In this document: positions 37,416 to 44,633 of the stretch, piece by piece | Layout: the number at the start of each line of letters is the position of its first letter | How positions within the stretch are numbered: the stretch's first letter is position 1 | Source of the DNA: Pseudomonas orientalis | GTDB lineage: Bacteria; Pseudomonadota; Gammaproteobacteria; Pseudomonadales; Pseudomonadaceae | Reading direction: 5' to 3' | Assembly: GCF_002934065.1 (NCBI RefSeq) | Contig: NZ_CP018049.1 | Span: forward strand, 53,501-117,500 | Length of the DNA: 64,000 nucleotides | Notes under the pieces: generated by a model | The model's database searches: none | Told to the model about the DNA's origin: nothing | What the model saw: the letters and a program-made list of their open reading frames with translations, nothing else | Translations under genes and position numbers: made by a program

Positions 37416-37816
37416 CTGTCCCGCGCTCCTTAACTGTGAATGTTGGTGTTTAGTCCCGGAATAATCGGGCAAGTTGCATGGTTTATTCTGATCGATAAAA
37501 GGAAGCATCGCGTAGCTATCTGCACATCTTCCTACACGCCCTAGTAAAAGGCCCGATCTAGTGGCGTTTTCATAGCTTCTCGCCCCTTCGGCAATCGCCC
37601 ATTCGCTTTCGATCCCTCGACCCGACCACTGGCCATCGTGCATTTCGCACGGCCCCTGAAAGGGCATCGTGCAGGATGCTGTGCTGTGTGCCGATAGATA
37701 ATTCTTAACTATATGATTTTATTGAGTTTTATTTTGTAAAAAAACTGGCATGAGCTCTGCAATAGGTACTGCATAGAGCGTCATGACCGAATAATCAGAA
37801 TGCGGGAGAAAGCAGT
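37416..37816. other. Divergent gap between algB and the small envelope gene cluster
   Basis: This 401-base region has no convincing reading frame. It holds the algB promoter region, a dyad CGTGC-ATTTC-GCACG at 37637-37651, further GTGC-rich sequence to 37700, an AT-rich tract (37700-37745) and a sigma54-type promoter at 37746-37761. The order dyad, AT-rich bend, promoter is typical of enhancer-dependent control. Confidence 0.6.
37746..37761 (+). promoter_or_regulatory. Sigma54 (RpoN) promoter ahead of the small envelope cluster
   Basis: TGGCATGAGCTCTGCA has the invariant GG at 37747-37748 and GC at 37759-37760 with exactly ten bases between, and a good match to TGGCAYGRNNNNTGCW. Predicted start is near 37772, about 45 bases before the ATG at 37817. 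Confidence 0.7.
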
Positions 37817-38101
37817 ATGACTCGCCAACGCCTCAGCCAATTGCGTGTATCGCCGCTGCATGTGCAGCAAGGTCTGTTCGCCAGCCTGGCGTTGATGGTC
37901 ACGCTGATTGCCGGCCAGCAGATGCAGCATTGGCAGCAGAGTCAGCAGCAAGCCCCGCAGTTCGAACGCCCCGTCATGACCCAGACCCATTTCCGTTCCG
38001 TTGGCAGCACGACTGCTGATGTAACCGCCCCGCAACTGCGACTGGCAGACCAGGAGTCCACCCTGAGCGAACTGCCGGTTCAAGAACGCTGGGTGTTCTA
38101 A
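37817..38101 (+). CDS. Small single-pass membrane protein (PA5482-like)
   Basis: Protein of 94 residues with a basic N terminus, one hydrophobic segment (about residues 19-34) and a Gln-rich then acidic C-terminal tail that would face the periplasm. No known domain. ATG follows GGGAGAAAGCAGT. It is first in a run with a DUF1328 gene and an Ivy inhibitor gene, and is downstream of a sigma54-type promoter. A homologue is found next to algB in P. aeruginosa (from memory), so the neighbourhood is conserved. Confidence 0.75.
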   Translation: MTRQRLSQLRVSPLHVQQGLFASLALMVTLIAGQQMQHWQQSQQQAPQFERPVMTQTHFRSVGSTTADVTAPQLRLADQESTLSELPVQERWVF

Positions 38102-38179
38102 GCAACACATCGTCGCTCGCGTCGAGCGACTGCATGGCATCACCGCTGTTACCCCTATGAAAGCTTAAGGAGAATCACC

Positions 38180-38344
38180 ATGTTGAGTTGGGCAATCACA
38201 TTTCTGATCATCGCCATTGTGGCTGCAGTCCTGGGCTTCGGTGGTATCGCCGGCACCGCTACGGGTATCGCCAAGATTCTCTTCGTGGTCTTCCTTGTGA
38301 TGTTTATCGCATCGTTCTTCTTTGGTCGTAAAGGCCGAGGCTGA
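38180..38344 (+). CDS. DUF1328 (YtjA-like) small membrane protein
   Basis: Protein of 54 residues made almost wholly of two hydrophobic segments ([21 protein letters not shown] and [19 protein letters not shown]) ending in a basic KGRG tail, the DUF1328 pattern. AAGGAG lies seven bases before the ATG at 38180. Its stop is two bases before the Ivy gene. Function unknown; the family is often tied to envelope or general stress. Confidence 0.85.
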   Translation: MLSWAITFLIIAIVAAVLGFGGIAGTATGIAKILFVVFLVMFIASFFFGRKGRG

Positions 38345-38346
38345 AT

Positions 38347-38814
38347 ATGACCACTGTGCCTTTTAAAGCCATAGCCGCCGCCCTGCTGTTGGGCGGCAGC
38401 AGCCTGGTGATGGCCGCCAACGACGGCCAATCCCGGGCCAATGAATTGCTCAGCACGGATGCGCAGTACCGTGAAACCTGGCAAGGCGTGGTCAAGAAAG
38501 AGCAGCGCCTGCCCGAATGGGTGATGAACCTGTCGGGCGCGGCCAAGCAGATGAACGCTGTAGAAGAAGATGGTGAGAAGTACCTGGTAGGGCCGCTGTG
38601 TGAAACGGCAGATACTTGCCGGAACAAGCGCCTGATCGTCGCCTTCAGCTTCGATAAGGAAGATGCCTACGCCATGTTGGTGGAAGTCCCGGCCGGCCTG
38701 CCGGCGGACAAATCGCCGACGCGGCATGCCGACTACCGATTTATCGGTAAGCCGGATGAAGGTATGCAGAAGCTGCTCATGGAGCAGCTGAAGAAAGATC
38801 CGAATTGGTACTAG
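38347..38814 (+). CDS. Ivy family lysozyme inhibitor
   Basis: Periplasmic inhibitor of C-type lysozyme, 155 residues. The signal peptide ends near VMA. The inhibitory loop is marked by the cysteine pair C85 and C91 in LCETADTCRNKRL, equivalent to the Ivy disulfide loop. LPEWVMNLSGAA and KYLVGPLC are further Ivy-like blocks. It probably protects peptidoglycan from host or self lytic enzymes. It is the last gene of the cluster and is followed by a terminator. In P. aeruginosa the second Ivy (PA5481) has the same place. Confidence 0.85.
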   Translation: MTTVPFKAIAAALLLGGSSLVMAANDGQSRANELLSTDAQYRETWQGVVKKEQRLPEWVMNLSGAAKQMNAVEEDGEKYLVGPLCETADTCRNKRLIVAFSFDKEDAYAMLVEVPAGLPADKSPTRHADYRFIGKPDEGMQKLLMEQLKKDPNWY

Positions 38815-38843
38815 GTTCCGTCTTACGGAGCCGGCGTCCATAG

Positions 38844-38869
38844 AAAGAAGCCAGTTCGCTTCTTTTTGT
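38844..38869 (+). terminator. Terminator after the Ivy gene
   Basis: AAGAAGC, loop CAGTTC, GCTTCTTTTT: a seven-base stem followed by T residues, about 30 bases after the stop. Confidence 0.8.
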
Positions 38870-39312
38870 TTGCATCGCATACCAAATGCGATGCATGACC
38901 AGGGGGCCGGGTTGCTCTGATCGATCAGGATCGGCGTGACCTACGGGCACAGGGAGTGCCTGCGCAAGGGCCGGGTCAGGTGAAAAGCTGCGACGCAAGT
39001 TCACAAGTCCTCAAGCTTGCTGAACTTGCGGCGGGCTTATGACTCTCAAAGCCCGGGCATCATGCCGGCCATAGCTGGCATTCCTCGTTTTGCCTCTCGC
39101 CAATCATTACGTAGTGTGTCGGCGCGACCATCCATCGATAAATTTTTCCGAGCGCAATAGCCTGTTTCTTACGTCATGCCGCGGATATTCCAAGCATTTC
39201 TACCCAACACCCCAAGTCTTCAGCTACCTCTACGCAAGCCGGAATTGGCAGCCTCACGGCCGGTTCACCCGCTTCAATGGCGTATTCGAACTGACCGCTC
39301 AGACAATTATTT
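38870..39312. other. Unexplained intergenic stretch upstream of gltP
   Basis: The region holds a perfect inverted repeat, TGCATCGCAT (38871-38880) and ATGCGATGCA (38886-38895), just after the Ivy terminator. A long stretch follows with no recognisable gene; its only plus-strand frame (39090-39341) has no ribosome site or protein-like composition. The base composition becomes less GC-rich toward 39300. It could hold a leader, an sRNA or a decayed gene. Confidence 0.4.
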
Positions 39313-39343
39313 TCAAAAAAAACCATGCCGATTCGGCATAGGG
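39313..39343 (-). terminator. Minus-strand terminator downstream of a candidate small gene
   Basis: Read on the minus strand: ATGCCG, loop AAT, CGGCAT followed by GGTTTTTTTT. A U-rich end in this direction implies a minus-strand transcript arriving from about 39345-39500. Confidence 0.65.
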
Positions 39344-39358
39344 TAGGCGTTTACGGCA

Positions 39359-39445
39359 TTAGACGCCGCCGCCTTGCATGGGAATAGTTGCGCCTTTTTT
39401 CGCCTGCCAGTAAGCCATTTCGGCCACGCTGCGGTGACCTTCCAT
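39359..39445 (-). CDS. Candidate 28-residue small protein ahead of a terminator
   Basis: Minus-strand frame starting MEGHRSVAEMAYWQAKKGAT and ending in a Gly-rich tail at 39359. It stops 16 bases before the minus-strand terminator, and no known gene on this strand would otherwise use that terminator. The composition looks protein-like (amphipathic helix, basic middle). Weakness: no good Shine-Dalgarno before the ATG, and a stop lies only four codons upstream. It may instead be part of a small RNA. No family recognised. Confidence 0.4.
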   Translation of the reverse strand: MEGHRSVAEMAYWQAKKGATIPMQGGGV

Positions 39446-39529
39446 GGAGGCAGATGCTCACACTTTTTCGCTTTCGAGCGGTCCAGCTGGCGCATTTGCC
39501 TTAAGTTCACTTGAAGTAAGGGTAATGAC

Positions 39530-40861
39530 ATGAAGAAGGCAAAGCTAAGCCTCGCCTGGCAGATCCTCATCGGTTTGGTGCTGGGGATCGCAATCGGTGC
39601 AGTGCTCAACCATTTCAGTGCTGAAAAGGCCTGGTGGATCAGCAACGTGCTGCAGCCGGCAGGCGATATCTTTATCCGCCTGATCAAGATGATCGTTATC
39701 CCAATCGTGATTTCGTCGCTGATTGTCGGTATTGCCGGTGTGGGTGACGCGAAAAAGCTGGGCCGCATCGGCGTCAAGACCATCCTTTACTTTGAAGTCG
39801 TCACCACCATCGCCATCGTGGTCGGCCTGTTGCTGGCCAACCTGTTCCATCCGGGCGCGGGCATCGACATGAGTACCCTGGGTACTGTCGATATCTCCAA
39901 GTACCAGGCAACCGCCGCCGAAGTGCAGCATGAGCATGCGTTCATCGAGACCATTCTCAACCTGATCCCGTCGAACATCTTCGCAGCCGTCGCCCGTGGC
40001 GAGATGCTGCCGATCATCTTCTTCTCCGTGCTGTTCGGCCTGGGCTTGTCGAGCCTCAAGCCGGAACTGCGCGAGCCGCTGGTGACCATGTTCCAGGGTG
40101 TGTCCGAGAGCATGTTCAAAGTCACTCACATGATCATGAAGTACGCCCCTATCGGCGTATTTGCGCTGATCGCGGTGACGGTCGCCAACTTCGGCTTCGC
40201 CTCGCTGCTGCCATTGGCCAAGCTGGTGATCCTGGTTTACGTCGCGATATTGTTCTTCGCGTTTGCGGTGCTGGGCCTGATCGCCCGTCTGTTTGGTTTC
40301 TCGATCCTCAAGCTGATGCGCATCTTCAAGGACGAGCTGGTGCTTGCCTACTCCACCGCCAGTTCCGAAACCGTACTGCCGCGTGTGATCGAGAAGATGG
40401 AAGCCTACGGCGCGCCGAAGGCGATCTGCAGCTTCGTGGTGCCGACGGGTTACTCGTTCAATCTCGACGGTTCGACCCTGTATCAAAGCATCGCCGCGAT
40501 CTTCATTGCCCAGTTGTACGGCATCGACCTGTCGATCGGCCAGCAACTGATGCTGGTGCTGACCCTGATGGTCACCTCCAAAGGCATCGCCGGCGTGCCG
40601 GGTGTGTCCTTCGTGGTGTTGCTGGCTACCCTGGGCAGCGTGGGCATTCCATTGGAAGGCCTGGCGTTTATCGCGGGTGTAGACCGTGTGATGGACATGG
40701 CGCGTACCGCGCTGAACGTGATCGGCAACGCCTTGGCCGTGCTGGTTATCTCGCGCTGGGAAGGCATGTACGACGATGCCAAGGGCGAGCGCTACTGGAA
40801 TTCGCTGCCGCACTGGCGCAGCAAAGAGGCGCTGCCGGCCGGTGAGATCACTCGCGGCTGA
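39530..40861 (+). CDS. gltP: Glutamate/dicarboxylate:cation symporter (DAACS family)
   Basis: Inner-membrane symporter of 443 residues with about eight helices and two re-entrant loops. Family motifs: the serine-rich loop AYSTASSETVLPRVIEKM, the helix GYSFNLDGSTLYQSIAAIFIAQ, SKGIAGVPGVSFVVLLATL, and the C-terminal GVDRVMDMARTALNVIGNALA. The symbol rests on synteny with P. aeruginosa gltP; aspartate or C4-dicarboxylates are possible substrates. AAGTAAGGGTAATGAC precedes the ATG. It is a single gene with a strong terminator. Confidence 0.9.
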   Translation: MKKAKLSLAWQILIGLVLGIAIGAVLNHFSAEKAWWISNVLQPAGDIFIRLIKMIVIPIVISSLIVGIAGVGDAKKLGRIGVKTILYFEVVTTIAIVVGLLLANLFHPGAGIDMSTLGTVDISKYQATAAEVQHEHAFIETILNLIPSNIFAAVARGEMLPIIFFSVLFGLGLSSLKPELREPLVTMFQGVSESMFKVTHMIMKYAPIGVFALIAVTVANFGFASLLPLAKLVILVYVAILFFAFAVLGLIARLFGFSILKLMRIFKDELVLAYSTASSETVLPRVIEKMEAYGAPKAICSFVVPTGYSFNLDGSTLYQSIAAIFIAQLYGIDLSIGQQLMLVLTLMVTSKGIAGVPGVSFVVLLATLGSVGIPLEGLAFIAGVDRVMDMARTALNVIGNALAVLVISRWEGMYDDAKGERYWNSLPHWRSKEALPAGEITRG

Positions 40862-40879
40862 TCGCTCGATTGCGCTGAC

Positions 40880-40912
40880 ACAAACCCCGGATAATTCCGG
40901 GGTTTGTCGTTT
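40880..40912 (+). terminator. Rho-independent terminator after gltP
   Basis: Perfect 11-base stem ACAAACCCCGG / CCGGGGTTTGT with loop ATAATT, 19 bases after the stop. The T run is within and after the right arm. Confidence 0.85.
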
Positions 40913-40959
40913 CTGCCAGCCCCGCTATCATTCGCCCCATCTTTCGGGGGATTCAACTA

Positions 40960-42189
40960 ATGCTCAATGGCCTGTGGCTTGGCTTCTTTGTGGTGGCAAT
41001 GGTGTCAGCACTGGCGCAATGGCTGGTGGGCGGTAACGCCGGAATTTTTGCGGCGATGGTGGAAAGCATTTTCGCCATGGCCAAATTGTCGGTGGAGGTC
41101 ATGGTGCTCTTGTTCGGCACCTTGACGTTGTGGCTGGGTTTTCTGCGTATCGCCGAAAAAGCCGGGATCGTCGACTGGCTGGCCAGGGCCCTGGGCCCGC
41201 TGTTTCGTCGCCTGATGCCGGAGGTGCCCGCCGGTCACCCTGCCATCGGCTTGATCACCCTCAATTTCGCCGCCAACGGCCTGGGCCTGGACAACGCCGC
41301 CACGCCCATCGGCCTCAAGGCCATGAAGGCGCTGCAGGAACTCAACCCCATCCCCAATACGGCGAGCAACGCACAGATCCTGTTCCTGGTGCTCAATGCG
41401 TCCTCGCTGACGCTGTTGCCGGTGACCATCTTCATGTACCGCGCCCAGCAAGGCGCTGCCGACCCGACGCTGGTGTTCCTGCCGATCCTGCTGGCCACCA
41501 GCGCGTCGACGCTGGTGGGCCTGCTGTCGGTAGCGGTGATGCAGCGCCTGCGCCTGTGGGACCCGGTCGTGCTCGCCTACCTGATTCCCGGCGCGTTGGT
41601 GCTGGGAGGCTTCATGGCGTTGCTGGCGACCCTGTCCGCCACGGCGCTGGCCGGGTTGTCTTCGATCCTGGGCAACCTCACGCTGTTTGGCTTGATCATG
41701 CTGTTCCTGGTGATCGGCGCCTTGCGCAAGGTCAAGGTGTATGAGGCCTTTGTCGAAGGTGCCAAGGAAGGTTTTGACGTCGCCAAGAACCTGCTGCCCT
41801 ATCTGGTAGCGATGCTCTGTGCGGTGGGCGTGTTGCGTGCTTCCGGCGCCCTGGACTTCGGCCTGGAAGGGATTCGCCACCTGGTGGCCTGGACCGGCAT
41901 GGACACGCGGTTTGTCGACGCACTGCCGACCGCGATGGTCAAGCCGTTCTCCGGCAGCGCGGCGCGGGCGATGCTGATCGAGACCATGCAGACCCAGGGT
42001 GTGGACAGCTTCCCGGCGTTGGTGGCGGCGACGATCCAGGGCAGTACCGAGACCACGTTTTATGTGTTGGCGGTGTACTTCGGGTCGGTGGGCATCCAGC
42101 GGGCGCGGCATGCGGTGGGGTGTGCGTTGTTGGCGGAGTTTGCGGGTGTCGTTGCAGCTATTGCGGTGTGCTACTGGTTCTTTGGTTGA
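40960..42189 (+). CDS. SpmA-SpmB-like fused membrane protein (nucleoside-recognition/Gate domains)
   Basis: Integral membrane protein of 409 residues. The N-terminal half resembles spore maturation protein A (LTLWLGFLRIAEKAGI, then NFAANGLGLDNAATPIGLKAM). The C-terminal half resembles SpmB (EGAKEGFDVAKNLLPYLVAMLCAVGVLRASG and TIQGSTETTFYVLAVYFG). Both belong to the Gate/nucleoside-recognition family. Bacilli make these as two proteins, here they are one chain. The role in a non-sporulating bacterium is unknown; transport of a small metabolite is likely. A type B REP doublet lies 12 bases after the stop. Confidence 0.85.
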   Translation: MLNGLWLGFFVVAMVSALAQWLVGGNAGIFAAMVESIFAMAKLSVEVMVLLFGTLTLWLGFLRIAEKAGIVDWLARALGPLFRRLMPEVPAGHPAIGLITLNFAANGLGLDNAATPIGLKAMKALQELNPIPNTASNAQILFLVLNASSLTLLPVTIFMYRAQQGAADPTLVFLPILLATSASTLVGLLSVAVMQRLRLWDPVVLAYLIPGALVLGGFMALLATLSATALAGLSSILGNLTLFGLIMLFLVIGALRKVKVYEAFVEGAKEGFDVAKNLLPYLVAMLCAVGVLRASGALDFGLEGIRHLVAWTGMDTRFVDALPTAMVKPFSGSAARAMLIETMQTQGVDSFPALVAATIQGSTETTFYVLAVYFGSVGIQRARHAVGCALLAEFAGVVAAIAVCYWFFG

Positions 42190-42201
42190 GCTTAGATTGC
42201 T

Positions 42202-42274
42202 ATCGGGGGCAAGCCCCCTCCCACACGTTGATCTGTGAATGCATTCAAATTGTGGGAGGGGGCTTGCCCCCGAT
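42202..42274. repeat. REP doublet, type B, copy 6
   Basis: Cores arranged as in the copy at 19621, with a short spacer (GTTGATCTGTGAATGCATTC) that matches the reverse complement of that copy's spacer. It sits between the convergent SpmA-SpmB-like gene and the MCE-operon lipoprotein gene, seven bases before the latter's stop. Confidence 0.93.
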
Positions 42275-42281
42275 GAGGCCC

Positions 42282-42893
42282 TCAACCTTTAGGTGTAGTG
42301 TTGCCTTGCGCCACCACCCAATCCACTACCTGCCTATTCAGTTGATCCCCGGCTTGCCCAAAAGCAGCCACCACCGCCGGCACCTTGGTGTCCCCCACCT
42401 TCTGCCTCACCTCAAACCGCCGGCTGGCAATAATCCGCTGATCACTGCCGCGCACCAGCCGCGCATCCAGGCGAATCACCACCTCCACTGCCGTGCCGTG
42501 GTATTCGCTCTGAAACGCCTGTAACTGGCCTCCCAGCTCATAGTCCGCCTGCAGGTTGGTCTCATCGGTACTCAACAGCGTCACCCGCCCATCACGCTGG
42601 AAGCCATCCAGCAGGCGATTGCGCAACAGCACCGGCGCCGGGTCGCTCCAGCGCGAGTGGGCATAGCTGCTGATCAGATCGCCATTGGGCACCACCGCGA
42701 TGCGTGGGCTGTCGAGAAATTCGCTGGTCTGTGGCTTGGTCACGCGCAGTGACCAGCTCACCGGCGTACCTTGGCTGACGGGCTGCGTCGACGCCAGGCG
42801 GTAGACGTCGGACGGGTCCGGCTTGGGCAGGATCGAGCACGCGCTCATCAATGCAAAGGCCACGGGGGCGATGATTCGGTAAGCACGCTTCAT
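42282..42893 (-). CDS. ABC-type transport auxiliary lipoprotein (PqiC-like)
   Basis: Lipoprotein of 203 residues with lipobox MSAC (C19), then the family pattern SDVYRLAS, LDSPRIAVVPNGDLISSYAHSRWSDPAPVLLRNRLLDGF and ASRRFEVRQKV. PqiC/LetC-like partners sit in the outer membrane and work with MCE proteins in lipid transfer. It is the last of four overlapping genes and overlaps the MCE gene by four bases. Confidence 0.9.
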   Translation of the reverse strand: MKRAYRIIAPVAFALMSACSILPKPDPSDVYRLASTQPVSQGTPVSWSLRVTKPQTSEFLDSPRIAVVPNGDLISSYAHSRWSDPAPVLLRNRLLDGFQRDGRVTLLSTDETNLQADYELGGQLQAFQSEYHGTAVEVVIRLDARLVRGSDQRIIASRRFEVRQKVGDTKVPAVVAAFGQAGDQLNRQVVDWVVAQGNTTPKG

Positions 42894-43828
42894 GGCGTGA
42901 ACTCCTTGTTCTTGTCACTGCCCAGCAGGTAACCGCTGGGGTTGGCTTCCAGGCGGCGGGAGATGGCGCGCAGCGAACCGAGGGTTTCGCGCAGTTCGCG
43001 CACGGCCGGCGCCAGTTCATTGAGGCCCTGCAGACCGCTGTTCACCGAGTCCTTGTTGTTGGCCAGCAAGGTATTGAGGGTGGCGGTGCTTTGCTCAAGG
43101 GACTTCATTGCCTGCTCCGCGCTGCCAAAGGCTTGCTTGCCTTGGTCGTTGAGCAAACCGTTGGCGTTGCGCATCAAGACGGTGGTCTGTTCCAGCGCGC
43201 CGCCGGCCTGCTTGCTCACTTGCATCAATTGCTGCATCACCACTTTGATGTCGCCGCGCTGTTCTGCAATGGCGCCGGTGGTTTGCTGCAGATTGTCCAG
43301 GGTGGTGCTCAAGCGTTCGACGTTTTCCCGGGAGAACAGCTGGTTGGCGTTATGCAGCAGCAGGTTGACGCTGGTCATCAGGTCGTTGCTGTTATTGAGC
43401 AGGCGGGCGATGGGCGACGGCGACGCGATGATCTCCGGCAGGTTGCCGTCCTTGCCCTTGAGTTCCGGGCTCTGCGGAGTGCCGCCGCTGAGTTGGATGA
43501 TCGACGTGCCGGTGATGCCGGTCAGTGCCAGTTTGGCCTGGGTGTCTTCCTTGATCGGCGTTTGCCCGGCGAGGCGGATGCGCGCCAGCACGCGGCGCGG
43601 GTCCTTGGGGTCCAGGCGCAGGCTGGTGACATCGCCGACCTTGATCCCGCTGTACTGCACCGAACTGCCCTGGGACAGGCCGCTGACCGCTTCGTTGAAC
43701 ACCACCTCATAGTCCTGGAAGGCGCTGTCGACGCTGGATTTGGCCAGCCACAGGCCGAACAGCATCGCGCCGACCACCACTATTACGCTGAACAGTCCGA
43801 TCATCACATGATGGGCTCGGGTTTCCAT
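42890..43828 (-). CDS. MlaD/MCE-domain lipid transport protein
   Basis: Protein of 312 residues with one N-terminal membrane helix (about residues 8-30), one MCE domain (about 38-120: YEVVFNEAVSGLSQGSSVQYSGIKVGDV and ITGTSIIQLSGG) and a long helical C-terminal part (150-300) that probably forms a hollow needle. It binds phospholipid between inner and outer membranes. The start at 43828 is one base from the ATPase stop; the longer frame upstream overlaps the ATPase gene. Confidence 0.92.
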   Translation of the reverse strand: METRAHHVMIGLFSVIVVVGAMLFGLWLAKSSVDSAFQDYEVVFNEAVSGLSQGSSVQYSGIKVGDVTSLRLDPKDPRRVLARIRLAGQTPIKEDTQAKLALTGITGTSIIQLSGGTPQSPELKGKDGNLPEIIASPSPIARLLNNSNDLMTSVNLLLHNANQLFSRENVERLSTTLDNLQQTTGAIAEQRGDIKVVMQQLMQVSKQAGGALEQTTVLMRNANGLLNDQGKQAFGSAEQAMKSLEQSTATLNTLLANNKDSVNSGLQGLNELAPAVRELRETLGSLRAISRRLEANPSGYLLGSDKNKEFTP

Positions 43829-43829
43829 G

Positions 43830-44633
43830 TCATACCTCGTTGAGCGATTGAGCGGCATCCAATGCCGCACGGCCTCGGGGGCCGTGGAAATATTCGTGGA
43901 TCCAGGCGTCATCGGTTTCCGAGACGACATCGATGGCGTCCGCCACCAGGACTTTCTTCTGCGCCAGCACCGCCACGCGGTCGGTGATGGTGTACAGCGT
44001 GTCGAGGTCGTGGGTGACCAGGAACACACTCAAGCCCAGCGCGTCGCGCAGGGTCAGGATCAGTTGGTCGAATTGCGCCGCGCCAATCGGGTCGAGGCCG
44101 GCGGTGGGTTCGTCGAGAAACAGGATGTCCGGGTCCAGGGCCAGCGCGCGCGCCAGGGCGGCGCGCTTGATCATGCCGCCGGACAGCGACGCCGGGTACT
44201 TGTCGGCCGCCGACAACGGCAGCCCGGCCAGGGCCAGCTTGACCGCCGCCAGATGCTCGGCATCGGCGCGGCTGAGCCCGGCGTGCTCGATCAACGGCAA
44301 GGCGACGTTCTCGGTGACGGTCAGCGAGGAAAACAAGGCGCCCTTCTGGAACAGCACACCGAAGCGCCGTTCCACCAGTGAGCGTTCATGCTCGGACAAA
44401 TTCGGCAGGTCCTTGCCCAATACCCGCACTTGCCCTTCGCTGGGTCGCCGCAGGCCGACGATGCTGCGCAGCAACACCGACTTGCCGCTGCCGGAGCCGC
44501 CGACCACCGCCAGGATCTCGCCCTTGTACAAATCCAGGTCGAGATTCTCGTGCACGCTCTGGCTGCCAAAGCGATTGCACAGGCCGCGAACTTCAATCAC
44601 CGCCTCAGTGGGCGCTCGATGCAGACGACTCAC
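43830..44633 (-). CDS. MCE-system ABC transporter ATPase (MlaF-like)
   Basis: ATPase of 267 residues energising lipid transport. Walker A is GGSGSGKS, the signature is LSGGMIKRAALARAL (with M in place of Q, usual for MlaF), Walker B ILFLDEPTAGLDP, and H-loop VTHDLD. GTG at 44633 overlaps the permease stop as GTGA. This start gives the normal family length; the longer frame runs through the permease gene. Confidence 0.92.
   Translation of the reverse strand: MSRLHRAPTEAVIEVRGLCNRFGSQSVHENLDLDLYKGEILAVVGGSGSGKSVLLRSIVGLRRPSEGQVRVLGKDLPNLSEHERSLVERRFGVLFQKGALFSSLTVTENVALPLIEHAGLSRADAEHLAAVKLALAGLPLSAADKYPASLSGGMIKRAALARALALDPDILFLDEPTAGLDPIGAAQFDQLILTLRDALGLSVFLVTHDLDTLYTITDRVAVLAQKKVLVADAIDVVSETDDAWIHEYFHGPRGRAALDAAQSLNEV

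Noticed and set aside
39090..39341. 83-codon plus-strand frame in the gap before gltP
   Set aside because: No Shine-Dalgarno, mixed composition with no motif, and it runs into the minus-strand terminator sequence.
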